64,000 bases of DNA, taken from NCBI GenBank assembly GCA_032433765.1, contig JAVIAB010000024.1, positions 14,252,126 to 14,316,125 on the forward strand. Direction: 5' to 3'. A program made the translations under genes and the position numbers. The DNA comes from Megaustenia siamemsis. Taxonomy: Eukaryota > Mollusca > Gastropoda > Stylommatophora > Ariophantidae. The notes beneath the pieces are model-generated. The model worked only from the letters and a program-made list of their open reading frames with translations, did no database searches and was not told the origin of the DNA. Below, piece after piece: positions 1 to 9,699 of the stretch; the stretch's first letter is position 1; each line of letters opens with the position of its first letter.

Positions 1-208
1 GCGTTACAAAGTGAAAGTGAAACTATGTCTGATTACTGGAACTTCATTACCTATTTATAACTACGTTTTGTGCCACTTGTTTTTAAATTTATGTACATAG
101 GCATCTCAACTGTCAAGAAACAGCAGCGCTACGAGCTATCGGTTTTTAAAAAATTGACAAATGTTAATTTTTACCGTGCGCGAATGTAGTGTATTATCAA
201 ATAGTTTT

Positions 209-433
209 ATAGCTACATCAGCATCTGTAGAAAGAACTTTTCCTGCTCTCAAGAGAATCAAATCTTATTGTCGCTCAACTTAGACACAAGAACCCTTACC
301 TTGTTTGGCATTAATGTCCATTGAGAAGTCATTCCCTCAGAAACTTAGAAACCAATACAACAGTACTTTCAATGACAAGGTCATCGAGACATTTTCGTCC
401 CAAACAAGACGGATAGAGTTTACATATAAATAA
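209..433 (+). pseudogene. hAT transposase C-terminal dimerisation domain, decayed
   Basis: One frame reads the conserved hAT C-terminal signature, including SASVERTFPALKRIKSY and a later LALMSIEKSF, then about 35 more residues to a TAA at 431-433. hAT transposases are cut-and-paste DNA transposases and this segment mediates their dimerisation. An in-frame TAG at 281-283 replaces a residue just after the CRST stretch, so this copy is dead. The rest of the gene lies left of the window edge. Assignment to hAT is firm from the motif; the subfamily (ZMYM1-like is my impression) is not. Confidence 0.8.
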
Positions 434-544
434 GTAAGTAATTTAATATGTAGTGATGTCATTAGCAAATATTAATTCATGTTAGTTAGTTTGCATATAA
501 TGTATGTGTTTATTTATTATGTCAGCGGTATCCCAGACTCCAAA

Positions 545-561
545 ACTAGTATACGCCACTG
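545..561 (+). repeat. hAT 3' terminal inverted repeat candidate
   Basis: The bases at 552-561, TACGCCACTG, have the usual form of a hAT right end (complement CAGTGGCGTA), and they lie about 120 bp after the transposase stop, as expected. The next eight bases, CTAGATTT, would be the target-site duplication. The left end is outside the window, so neither the duplication nor the inverted repeat pairing can be confirmed. Confidence 0.55.
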
Positions 562-1146
562 CTAGATTTTAAGATCTATTTCTGTTAACTCCTATAAGCT
601 CGCCTGTTATCTTTCTGTGTTTTCTTGCCATTTAGACTGCAGCTTTTATATTCACATTTATTACATAACACCTGTTTCCGTTTCTGTGACTATTTGTTGT
701 TCTTGCTAAATTTTAGTAAAAGGCGTGTAAGGGAAGGCCGAAATAATTATCCCGTTATTTTGGATGTGTACGCAGAATTAAATGTAAGTGTCTGTATTAG
801 ATGCGTACGTATAATTAACTCACTCCGTACGTTTCGCCACACAGTACGCCACTCTCAATTTCATTAGTGTAAACTGCCATCAAACCATATTTTTTTACAT
901 GTCTTATAAAATCTTGGTTTTGATGAAATTTAATTCTTTCTTTAATTATCTAAAAATTCATATATAATATATTAAGTGTTAGATAATATTAACACATATA
1001 TTAATATTTAAAAACATGAACAATTTTGTCTATGAAATCTCTACCGCTAAATTGATAAAGACCTTCCGTACTGAAATAGTTAAATTAAATGTTTATTTTG
1101 GATATGTAAGCAGAATTAAATTATATGTTTATTGTATATATATAAA
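562..1146. other. AT-rich sequence without recognised gene
   Basis: No credible coding signal. The only structure I see is a degenerate direct repeat of about 35 bp around ATTTTGGATRTGTAMGCAG, at about 757-790 and again at about 1094-1130, which suggests a decayed repeat flanking the hAT end. Confidence 0.5.
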
Positions 1147-1345
1147 AATACACAACGTGCCCTCAATAAACGTTGCGAGAGGACCAGACCCAAGGGTACA
1201 CCACGAAAAATATGAATTGATGGGATATTAAAAGCACTATGAAAAATAACAGCAGCTGAGGAGAACAGAAGAGCAAAATACCGCAAATAATATCTCCCCT
1301 CGACGCTGAAAGGTAAATAAGGAAGGAAATAAGAAGAAGAAGAAG
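1147..1345 (+). mobile_element. LINE family A, 3' end fragment (copy A1)
   Basis: The sequence encodes, with frameshifts, the C-terminus seen better in the copy at 56.5-57.5 kb: an RPKGRPRKRW-like stretch, a GNITAAEANRRAKDR-like stretch, then LPSTLKGR and a stop. It ends in a GAAG-rich tail (AAGAAGAAGAAGAAGC). It is 5' truncated, as is typical of target-primed reverse transcription products, and carries several frame breaks. Confidence 0.8.
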
Positions 1346-1450
1346 CAAAATTCAACTTTGAGTAGAAAACAAAACAGCTATGATGTATGTGCTTATCTCT
1401 TATTGTCTATGATTCGCTTCCATATTTTAGGGCTGGCTTTGCATGACGCG

Positions 1451-1735
1451 GGACCCGCGATAGCTCAGTGGTTAGTGAACTGGACTACAAAGAACAAGAG
1501 GTAAGGTTTGATTATCTATTTCTACTGATGGTGTGTCCCAACCGACGGCGTCCGGTTCACCCAGTCTTTAATGGGTGGCGGATTTTTTTCTGGGAAAGTA
1601 AAGCGGCACGGTGTAATACCGACCACATTACCCCAAAAATCATGTGCTGAAGGTCTGTAAAATGTGATGGTCGCTAACACCATATTCCCTATACGCCACT
1701 TGGCGTGACGGGGGTACTTTACTTTTTTTTTTTTT
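1451..1735 (+). mobile_element. SINE1, full-length copy with target duplication
   Basis: tRNA-derived head with an A box (GATAGCTCAGTGGTTAGTG) and a damaged B box. The body shares the motif TTTCTGGGAAAGTAAAGCGG with all SINE1 copies here, and the 3' end holds the small palindrome ACGCCACTTGGCGT followed by a T-rich tail. It is flanked by TTTGCATGACGCG at 1438-1450 and TTTGCATGATGCG at 1736-1748, a 13-bp target-site duplication with one mismatch. About 25 bp of extra sequence interrupts the B box, so transcription from this copy is unlikely. Confidence 0.88.
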
Positions 1736-1847
1736 TTTGCATGATGCGATTTCTAGAGTGCATAATTCAAATATTTGCTTGTGGAACCCTTCTCACCCTA
1801 ATATGTTTTCGTGTCTACGCCCATGACTAACAGAGACTCTTTAGAAT

Positions 1848-2141
1848 ATGTATTTTCAAGCAGACATAATCAATGACCTCCGAGAAGTGGGAAGGACACA
1901 GGACTTAGACAACCATGAGTCCACGTCACTCATTCGGATGAAAGAGATGGGAGTTAAGATGGGCACAGCCAGAAACGAGAAACTTAGCGGGCGTGTAAGA
2001 AGACTTATCAACAAACATAGAACTGGAGTCGTCAGTCGCTGGACACTGAGGGAATTGCTGAGGAGGGGATCTGAGCACCTATGGACATGTTCGGAGTGCA
2101 ATTATGATGACCCGCAGATAACTAAATGTATTTTTAAATAA
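1848..2141 (+). pseudogene. LINE family R C-terminal region (after RNase H), open fragment
   Basis: Open for 97 codons and not recognisable alone. The stretch MKEMGVKMGTARNEKLSGRV recurs on the minus strand at 55.4-55.6 kb, directly downstream of an RNase H-like region, so this is the C-terminus of a LINE whose polyprotein ends after RNase H. A terminal WTCSEC (cysteines 81 and 84) followed by DDP may be part of a metal-binding tail. The true coding start is upstream and missing, and the ATG used here is fortuitous. Element assignment is inferred from the second copy. Confidence 0.65.
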
Positions 2142-2195
2142 AACTATGTAACAGCAATACAAATTAAATGACAACAGGGAAATAATATCATAATT

Positions 2196-2326
2196 CATCA
2201 TCATGTGCCACACCGGTTGGCGTAGGCGATCATGTCTTTCCACAATTTTCTGTCTAAAGTTAATCGTATCAGTTCTGTTGTTGACTGTTTTCCATGCCAT
2301 GACACAAAGCTATCCAGCATTTTATA
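2196..2326 (-). mobile_element. LINE family E, extreme 3' end (E1)
   Basis: Minus-strand fragment matching the last 40 or so codons of the family E protein (LWRDMITYANRYGT-like ending) with the (TGA)n tail at its left edge. It is cut short where the family B tail begins, so B1 and E1 lie head to tail in the same orientation. Confidence 0.75.
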
Positions 2327-2340
2327 TACTATCATAATAC

Positions 2341-2825
2341 ATCATCATCACCAAGTGCCATCAACGCAACGAAGGTTGGCTACCATGGAGCGCCATTCTG
2401 CTCTGTCTCCTGCTTTGATGGTGCAGGTTGTCATAATCTGGTTTGTCCATCTTTTGATGTTACTCGTCCAAGTTAGTCTTGGTCTGCCTCTGCCTCTTTT
2501 ACCTTGTATTTTCCCCTCCAGGATTACTTTTAGTAGGCTGTTGTGTATTTTAATATGGCTCAAAAATCGCATTTGCCTTGGTTGAATTGTGCTTAGTAGT
2601 TCTCTTTTCATTTTTAGTTGTTTTAAGACGTCATCGTTTGTTTTCTTTTCCTGCCATCCAATTTTACTTATTCTTCTATATATCCACATTTCAAAGGCTT
2701 CAATTGTCTGTTCAGTTTTCTTGTCTAATGTCATATTTCTGCACCATATAGGAATATTGAGAAGACATAACATTTTGCTATTCTTAGTTTTATCATAATT
2801 ACGATACAGAAATCCAAGTAATAGA
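2341..2825 (-). mobile_element. LINE family B, C-terminal 160 codons plus tail (B1)
   Basis: The longest clean family B reading here, open for about 160 codons on the minus strand. It holds the post-polymerase region of a non-LTR reverse transcriptase protein: an EQTIEAFEMWIYRRISKI stretch, then VILEGKIQGKRGRGRPR and the ending RAEWRSMVANLRC. The catalytic domain is absent (5' truncation). The stop codon is formed by the first TGA of the ATCATCATC tail (seen in reverse). No intact gene. Confidence 0.85.
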
Positions 2826-2874
2826 TGAGGCAAAGGAAGAACTGCTTAACAGTAACCATTGCCCACAGCTTGAA

Positions 2875-3062
2875 GTGTTTCTTACAGATGCAAGAACAAC
2901 ACTCCAGGTACTACAATTCTGACAATTACCACTTCTGCAGACCTTATACACTGAACTCTGCAAGCATTACGATGTTGCCCTCCAACGGATCATATCTCAC
3001 TAGGAAATGCCAAACAAGAAAGGAGACCAGCTGGCAAAGAAAAGCGCGACAGTCAAGCAATC
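2875..3062 (+). pseudogene. RNase H-like fragment of a LINE (family S), decayed
   Basis: One frame reads LLQTLYTEL, then YDVALQRIISH, then GDQLAKKSA. This follows the order of a retroelement RNase H C-terminal half (strand, conserved His, Asp with LAK). In-frame stops lie near 2922 and at 3001-3003, directly after the His. It is not the same family as R1 or R2. RNase H in LINEs removes RNA from the cDNA hybrid. Recognition is by motif only. Confidence 0.55.
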
Positions 3063-3087
3063 AGATTCACCGGTTACACACCATCAG

Positions 3088-3172
3088 AAGAAATAGATAA
3101 TCAAATAAATCAGAAGAAATAGATAAATCAAATAAATCAGAAGAAATAGATAAATCAAATAAATCAGAAGAG
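3088..3172. repeat. Short tandem array, 27-bp unit
   Basis: About three copies of a unit containing AGAAATAGATAAATCAAATA, directly after the RNase H fragment. Copies are nearly identical. Confidence 0.85.
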
Positions 3173-3234
3173 CACAAACTCTAAACCAAGACGCCTACCA
3201 TAATATAACATAGCATTTAAGAAGTTATATTATG

Positions 3235-3687
3235 TTTAAGTTCTTAAATGTTATGTAGAGCCAGTCTTAACATATCGATGTGAATCATGGACAATAGGAC
3301 AACAGACAAGAAAATCACTGGAGTCTGTAGAAATGTGGTTTTACAGAAGAATGTTGAGAATACCACGGACAGCAAAGAAGAGTAATGAAAACGTTCTAAA
3401 AGAAGCCAAAGCAAAAAAAGTGAGCTAATTTCCAATATTAGGAAGAAACAATCATCATTTTTTGCCCATGTAATGAGAAGAGAACAACAGGAATATATTG
3501 TAACAACTGTGAAAATTGAGGGACGAAGAGATAGAGGGAAGCAAAGAGAAAAGATACCAGACAGCTTAAGAGAATGGCTTGGCAGAAGGTCAACAACAGA
3601 AATGATAAATAATTGTTGAGATCGAAAGTTGTGGAGAGACATGATCACGTACGCCAGCAGGCCCGGTACTTGATAATGATGATCATT
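3235..3687 (+). mobile_element. LINE family D 3' end (D1)
   Basis: Encodes most of the family D C-terminus: CYVEPVLTY-like start, ESWTIGQQTRKSLES, MWFYRRMLRIP, FFAHVMRREQ, REWLGRRSTTEMI, and the ending YASRPGT followed by TGA inside the GATAATGATGATC tail. One frameshift sits in the poly-A run near 3415, and there are further breaks. This is the most frequent LINE end in the window (nine copies). The polymerase domain is missing. Confidence 0.85.
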
Positions 3688-4142
3688 ATATAGTTAGGAA
3701 CTAATGACGATTATATCTCTTAGAATATGACACAGCTGACTCTATAGTCACATTTATACAAATATCAAGATTAGCACATTAGCTACTTAAACATGTGGGC
3801 AGGCATCCTGGACTGTTGAGAATGTTGACTATAGTGGACTGAGGAAAACTCAACGGATCATAGATAGAACATTACAAGCAAAACTAGCATTGGTTTTTGC
3901 AAGAATTACAACAAACAGTAAAATAGTAAAATTTATATAAGAAACGGCATTGCAGATATAGACAATATTTGAGGTGAACAAAAGGTAGAATATGTATTTT
4001 AATTACTTGTTAATTTATTTACTTTATTAAATTAACTAAATGACTAAATTTTACTAAATTATTTAGTTTAGACTTCACTGCAGTGCACAGTAAACACAAG
4101 TGGGACAATATTAAAACTGGTAAATAAATAAATAATAAATGT
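3688..4142. other. AT-rich intergenic sequence
   Basis: No gene or repeat recognised. It becomes very AT-rich towards 4000-4140, with repeated TTTACTAAATTA-type words. Confidence 0.5.
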
Positions 4143-4600
4143 AATATCTGGGAACAATGTTAACCTCAAATGGTAGATGTACAACAGCGGTGAGATACAA
4201 AATAGCTCAGGTAAAAGCAGCTTTCCAAAAAATGAGGAAGATAGTGTACAATCCATTTTTGACAATAGAAACAAGAAAAAGAGTTCTTAAATGTTATGTA
4301 GAGCCAGTCTTAACTTATGGAAGTGAATCATGGACAATGGGACAACAGACATGAAACAAATCGGTAGAAATGTGGTTTTACAGAAGAATGTTGAGAATAC
4401 CACGGACATCTAAGAAAAGTAATTAAAACGTTCTGAAAGAGGCGAAAACCAAGGAGACAGCTAATATCTAATATTAGGAAAAAACAATGAACATTTTTTG
4501 GTCGTGTAATGAAAAGAGAACAATTGGAACAAAAAAAACTGTCGAAATCGAAAGTTGTGGTGAGACATAATCACCTACGCCAGCAGGACCGGTACTTGAT
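4143..4600 (+). mobile_element. LINE family D 3' end with internal deletion (D2a)
   Basis: Starts further upstream than D1, with SNGRCTTAVRYKIAQVKAAF, the region before LTYGSESWT. It runs to about REQLE and then jumps, after an A-rich stretch, to the CRDRKLW region and the TGATGATGATGA tail. About 120 bp of coding sequence is therefore missing. Confidence 0.8.
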
Positions 4601-4818
4601 GATGATGAATGAGAAGAGAACAGCTGGAATATATTGTCACATCTGGGACAATTGAAGGACGAAGATATAGAGGGAAGCAAAGAGAAAAGATACCAGACAG
4701 CTTAAGAGAATGGCTTGGCAGAAAGTCAACCACAGAAATGATGAATAACTGTCGAGCGACATGATCACCTATGCCAGCAGGTTTCATACTCGGTGATGAT
4801 GATGCTGATGATGATGAA
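4601..4818 (+). mobile_element. Second family D tail in tandem (D2b)
   Basis: Begins at MRREQLEY, directly after the tail of D2a, and continues through the segment that D2a lacks to its own (GATGAT)n tail. Two tails in direct succession suggest a second integration into the first tail or a template jump. Confidence 0.75.
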
Positions 4819-5134
4819 TGTATTTAATACAAAGCAGACTTTGATGACAAGCGTCCAGCTTCTTTAATTGGGCATAATTTACGGCTAAGGTGGCTATGAC
4901 ATGCATTCCCCATTGCTTTCATTATCTCGTGCTTCCAGGGTAGATTAGCGCCCCGTGTGTCGGACGTGAGTGACAGATTGTGGGAGACACCGAAAGGTCA
5001 TCTCTTGAAAACCTGTTCTAAAGTACCCTCGCACTGTCCTCGGTGTTTTTGGTGTATTCAGAGGCCGAGTCAGTGGAATTGGGCAAGACGGGATTAGGTT
5101 CTTGAGAGATAATGCAGCAATGGGCAAGATGGAT
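4819..5134. other. Unique spacer
   Basis: Moderate GC, no coding or repeat signal recognised. The right end grades into the 44-bp array, whose core first appears near 5135. Confidence 0.4.
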
Positions 5135-6148
5135 TATAATTGGACGTTGTGTGTGATGCATGATGGCATCCAATAGTTTATAATGGGACGTTGTGTGTGA
5201 TGCATGATGGGAGCCAATAGTTTATAATGGGACGTTGTGTGTGATGCATGATGGGATCCAATAGTTTATAACGGGACGTTGTGTGTGATACATGATGGGA
5301 TCCAATAGTTTATAATGGGACGTTGTGTGTGATATATGACGGGATCTAATAGTTTATAATGGGACGTTGTGTGTGATACATGATGGGATCCAATAGTTTA
5401 TAATGGGACGTTGTGTGTGATATATGACAGGATCTAATAGTTTTTAATGGGACGTTGTGTGTGATATATGACAGGATCTAATAGTTTTTAATGGGACGTT
5501 GTGTGTGATATATGACAGGATCTAATAGTTTTTAATGGGACGTTGTGTGATATGTGATGGAATCTAATAGTTTATAATTGGACATTGTGTGATAATTGAT
5601 GGAATCTAATAGTTTTAATTGGACATTGTGTGATGCATGATAGAATCTATTAGTTTATAATGGGACGTTGTGTGACATGTAATGGGATCTAATAGTTTAC
5701 AATGGGACGTTGTGTGTGATACATGATGGGATCCAATAATCTATAATGGGACGTTGTGTGTGATATATGATGGGATCCAATAGTCTATAATGGGACGTTG
5801 TGTGTGATATATGATGGGATCCAATAGTCTATAATGGGACGTTGTGTGTGATATATGATGGGATCCAATAGTCTATAATGGGACGTTGTGTGTGATATAT
5901 GATGGGATCCAATAGTCTATAATGGGACGTTGTGTGTGATATATGATGGGATTCAATAGTTTATAATGGGACGTTGTTTGTGATATATGAAGGGATCTAA
6001 TAGTTTATTATGGGACGTTGTGTGTGGTATATGATGGGATCTAAAAGTTTATAATGGGACGTTGTATGTGATATATGACTGGATCTATTAGTTTATAATG
6101 GGACGTTGTGTGTGATATATGATGGGATCTAAAAGTTCATAATCTAAT
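5135..6148. repeat. Minisatellite, 44-bp unit, about 23 copies
   Basis: Units share the core ATAATGGGACGTTGTGTGTG followed by a variable GATATATGATGGGATCCAAT-like half. The spacing of GGGACGTTGTG is 44 bp over most of the array. A block of nearly identical units lies at about 5745-5940, and left-hand units are more diverged. Confidence 0.95.
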
Positions 6149-6149
6149 A

Positions 6150-6150
<1 letters not shown>

Positions 6151-6224
<74 letters not shown>
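6151..6224. repeat. (TA)n microsatellite, about 37 dinucleotides
   Basis: Uninterrupted TA run that abuts the last unit of the 44-bp array. Confidence 0.98.
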
Positions 6225-6229
<5 letters not shown>

Positions 6230-6477
6230 GATTTTAAAAAAGACTTTACGGTTTCAAAGATAGAAAAGAACATGCAATAATGTATTGACTCAGAACAGGC
6301 CATATCTTATTGAAGTAACATCTCAGTATCGTAAGCTTAGGAGTATGTCTGATGTAAATGATTGTTGCATCGACAAAATGACAGATGACCAAACAATAGT
6401 CTTGTATCCATTATCTGTAGCATGTTCTGTAGCTATATGTTTACCTGCGTGATCTTGTCATTGTTTAATAAGAACCA

Positions 6478-6893
6478 TCATCATCAAGTACCGGGCCTAC
6501 TGGCGTAGGTGATCATGTCTATCCACAACTTTTGTTCTCGACAGTTATTTATCATTTCTGTTGTTGACCTTCTGCCAAGCCATTCTCTTAAGCTGTCTGG
6601 TATCTCTTCTCTTTGCTTCCCTCTATCTCTTTGTCCCCCAATTTTTCCAGTTGTTAAAATATATTCCAATTGTTCTCTTCTCATTACATGGCGAAAAAAT
6701 GATGATTGTTTCTTCCTAATATTGGAAATAAGCTCTCTTTTTTGCTTTGGCCTCTCTCAGAACATCTTCATTACTCTTCTAAGCTGTCCATAGTATTCTC
6801 AACATTCTTTTGTAAAACCACCTTTCTACAGACTCCAGTGATTTTCTTGTCTATTGTCCTATTGTCCATGATTCACATCCATATAATTAATAA
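6478..6893 (-). mobile_element. LINE family D 3' end (D3)
   Basis: Minus strand. The tail, seen as CATCATCAAGTACC, lies at the left. Coding blocks REWLGRRSTTEMI, REQLEYILTTGKI and the ESWT region follow in reverse order along the plus strand. Several frameshifts. Confidence 0.82.
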
Positions 6894-7143
6894 TAAACGA
6901 ATGTTGTAGACCGATGTAGAAGAAATGCTACAACGTTTCTAACACTTAAACCTTCGAGAAAACAAATGAAGTAAAAGTTAAAGGAACAACAATAGAAAAT
7001 AAAATAACTACCAAAAGTATCATAAAATATTGTATTCATTATCATCATCATTGAGTGTCATCTTCGCATCGAAAGTTGGCTACCATGGAGCGTCATTTTG
7101 CTCTGATGGTGCAGGTTGTCAGAAGCTGACTTTTCCATCTTTT

Positions 7144-7200
7144 GGATGGATGGATGGATGGATGGATGGATGGATGGATGGATGGATGGATGGATGGATG
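7144..7200. repeat. (GGAT)n microsatellite
   Basis: About 14 perfect GGAT repeats at the left end of repeat T1. It starts within the target duplication. Confidence 0.97.
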
Positions 7201-7594
7201 CGGTCGCCCGATGATTTGAGGTATCCTAGCGGATACGAACCGTAGACTTCCTCCTCGTCATCCGCCCTTAAAAGGACGTTAAGTGGACGTAGTTACGTTG
7301 TGTTGAAGTTTGCAGTGTAACACTGTGATATCTGCGCCTTTCGGCCCAACACATCCGATTTCAGCCGACGTTTTTTTGAGTACCGGGTTCGTCTTCCCAC
7401 TTCGATCCCTGCTCGCTTGGCCAGACTAGACAGGTTAGTCTGTTTCTGGAGGCACCACGAAGAGGTGTAGCAGGGTCTGGATGGTTCTGGTTCACCGATC
7501 CTGGCGCAAGCCATCAGTTGTGAGTCACTGACAACTTCCAGCTCTGGTGCGGGGGGGGGGGGGGGGGCGCGCCTTCGCCTCCAGAAACAAGTTT
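7145..7594 (+). mobile_element. Interspersed repeat T, inserted in LINE B2 (copy T1)
   Basis: Unclassified repeat of about 450 bp. The host LINE word CATCTTTTG is duplicated at 7136-7144 and 7595-7603, so this is a genuine insertion with a 9-bp target duplication. The shared body includes GGACGTTAAGTGGACG and CTGGCGCAAGCCATCAG. Relatives lie at 41.54 kb and at the right edge of the window (63.64 kb on). No coding capacity seen, so it is a non-autonomous element of unknown class. Confidence 0.75.
7551..7567. repeat. G17 homopolymer
   Basis: Seventeen consecutive G near the right end of repeat T1. The length is likely unstable and assembly-sensitive. Confidence 0.95.
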
Positions 7595-7945
7595 CATCTT
7601 TTGATGTTACTCATACATGAGTGCCTTTGTCTGTCTCTGCCGCTTTTACCTTGTATTTTCTCTTCCAAGATTACATTTAGTAGGCTGATGTGTCTTTAAC
7701 AAGCCCCAAAAATCGCATTTGTCTTGTTCTAATTATGTTTAGTAGTTCTCTTTTCATTTTTAGTTGTTTTAAAGCTTCATAATTTGTTTTCTATTCTCTC
7801 CATCCTTCTATAAATCCAAATTTCAAAGTCTTCAATCTTCTCTTTCTTTCCTGTCTAATGTCCATGTCTCTGCACCATACAAGAATTTTAAGAAAATATA
7901 ATATTTTGCTTTTGTTGGTTTTAGCCCTGGTGTTATTTGCCTTGT

Positions 7946-8424
7946 CGTTAGTATATACAATATTGAATTATACACTCGTAATATTACGGAAAAAATGCCT
8001 CAATGTGACTTCACTAGAAAGTGACGTAGAGTAGTTAGGAAGTGACGTAAATAGAACTACTACTGTCAACTTCGAGAGGACATTTGTTTTAAGTAATACA
8101 TCCAAGAAAAGCTTCACAAATTGTTTCTTCCTTTAAGTTTTTTTTCTTTTATTTTTTAAACCGCCATGCTTATTACAGCCCGGAATATTACCACGCCATT
8201 TCGAACCTTTTTTTTTTATTTCGCCACTCACCGGGTTTTTGAAAGCTCCTTGTTTTTTACCGACATCAGATCGTTAATTAGGTCAACCTCTCTCGTTAAA
8301 TCTCGTCTAATCCGCGTGTACACGCCAACAACATGGCGGAATGGCTTCAACAATTAACCAATGGTTTCCATAAGTACATACGTGACTATCGTAATGCCCT
8401 CATATAATTAATTATATCGTGTAT
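7946..8424. other. Spacer without recognised gene
   Basis: AT-rich in the middle. The word AGTGACGTA occurs twice about 30 bp apart (about 8020-8055). No coding signal. Confidence 0.4.
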
Positions 8425-8520
8425 TTTTTTTCCTTAGACTGTTCAACTCGTGTGTCAAACCAATGCTAACATATGGCTATGAAAGTTGGAAATCCACTAA
8501 GACTTTATATCTAGCTATCA
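8425..8520 (+). pseudogene. Short LINE fragment (LTYG region)
   Basis: Reads RLFNSCVKPMLTYGYESWKS, the segment that in many non-LTR elements follows the polymerase domain. It is only about 30 codons long and is truncated on the right by the family I copy that lies on the opposite strand. Confidence 0.55.
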
Positions 8521-8525
8521 ATTGA

Positions 8526-9140
8526 CGTTAAGAGCCGTAGCCGGCCCATTGGACATAGACCCAGGTGCTCTTTCTCTTATCTAAATTGTTATTTTATCAG
8601 TTTTCAATCCTTCTAAAGATATTTTATCAAATCTCGCCATGTGTCTCTGTTCTGTGCAAGCAACTCTATCTCATTGAGGTAGCCGATTCCTGCTGCTTTT
8701 GCCTCTCTCATCAATGTTCTTCTCAGTGTCTCTCTGTGTCAGCCTCTTTTCCTCTTACATGTTGTTTCCCGCATGAATGATTACTTTGCTATTCGGTTAT
8801 TATCTCTTCTCATCACATGCCCAACATATGACCATCGTCTTTTCTTTATTACTGAAGATAGTGTTTGATTGGCGATTTCTCTAATTTCCTCGTTTGTTTT
8901 GAATTCGTTCCATCCTATACCAAGTATTTTCCTTAGACATTAATTTTCGAATGCGTTCAACTTTGTTTCTATATCTCTTGTTGTTTTCCAGCTTTCACAC
9001 GCATACGTAAGGGTTGATAGTACATTTGATTTAAATAGCCTAGTTTTGTGTTTGTGCTGATGAGTTTTGATTTCCACAACTTTTCAAGGCTTCTGAAAGC
9101 CATTGCTGCGTTAGCTAATCTCATACCAAGACTTTAGGTA
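8526..9140 (-). mobile_element. LINE family I, C-terminal region without array (I1)
   Basis: In minus-strand order: an AMAFRSLEKLWKSKLIS-like region, a VGHV-type region, a TLRRTLMRE-like region, AAGIGSLNEIELLAQNRD, a KYL stop, and a 3' UTR of about 95 bp ending in CCGGCTACGGCTC. Frames are broken in many places. It carries a single copy of the segment that is amplified about 50-fold in I2, which makes it the local reference for the unexpanded state. Confidence 0.8.
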
Positions 9141-9510
9141 GGAAATTAAATGCCTCCGGAAAAAAATGTCAACGTAGTATTTCACACCTGGAAAGAACAG
9201 ATTTCAAACGAACAAATGAGAGACGAATCTAAACAAGAATACGTGTCCAGCTTAAATAAAGGAAGGCGTTGGAAATGCATCGGTCATGTGCTGAGAATGA
9301 ATGATGAAAGACTTCATCGTAACAAATTCATGTGGAAACCATCTGCTAAATGATAACAAGGCAGACCAAGAGAAACACTAGACAGAACAAATACTAGGGA
9401 AGACTCGATCATGAGACTAAGAAACAACATAAAACAACAAGAACTGGCAAGAAATTCTTGATTTTGGAGAACTATGACTTTCGCCATATTTATCATATTC
9501 TGCTCGAAAG
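9141..9510 (+). mobile_element. LINE family J 3' end
   Basis: Reads a WKCIGHVLRMNDERLHRNKF block, then after two stops GRPRETLDRT, and the remnants of an ARNS-FWRT ending. This is the usual post-polymerase tail order of non-LTR elements. Only one copy is seen here. An AT-rich simple tail follows. Confidence 0.65.
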
Positions 9511-9515
9511 AAAAA

Positions 9516-9600
9516 TGATTGAATAAATAAATGAATTAATTAATTACTTAATGATTGAATTAATGAATTAATTAAATAATTAACTGATTCATTCATTAAT
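9516..9600. repeat. AATGA/AATTA low-complexity tail
   Basis: Imperfect repeats of GAATTAAT and AATAAATG after the family J end. Confidence 0.8.
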
Positions 9601-9699
9601 ATGTTTCACTCCTTCTCGACCCACAATTTTCCTTATAATTTTGAAACCAGTGAACTAAATCTATCAAAATCGAAGTGGGCATTATCTGATGCATGAGAA

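Larger units (their letters stand above)
7040..7945 (-). mobile_element. LINE family B 3' end split by an insertion (B2)
   Basis: The 3' part (about 7040-7144) and the remainder (7595-7945) are contiguous in family B, as B1 shows. They are separated by a 450-bp foreign repeat. The split falls in the segment equivalent to TSNIKRWT. The left edge carries the CATCATCATT tail. Confidence 0.8.

Noticed and set aside
838..856. A second hAT-like end (GTACGCCACTCTC)
   Set aside because: The match stops before the final G and there is no associated element.
6088..6303. A 71-codon frame of alternating Tyr and Ile
   Set aside because: Translation of the (TA)n microsatellite.
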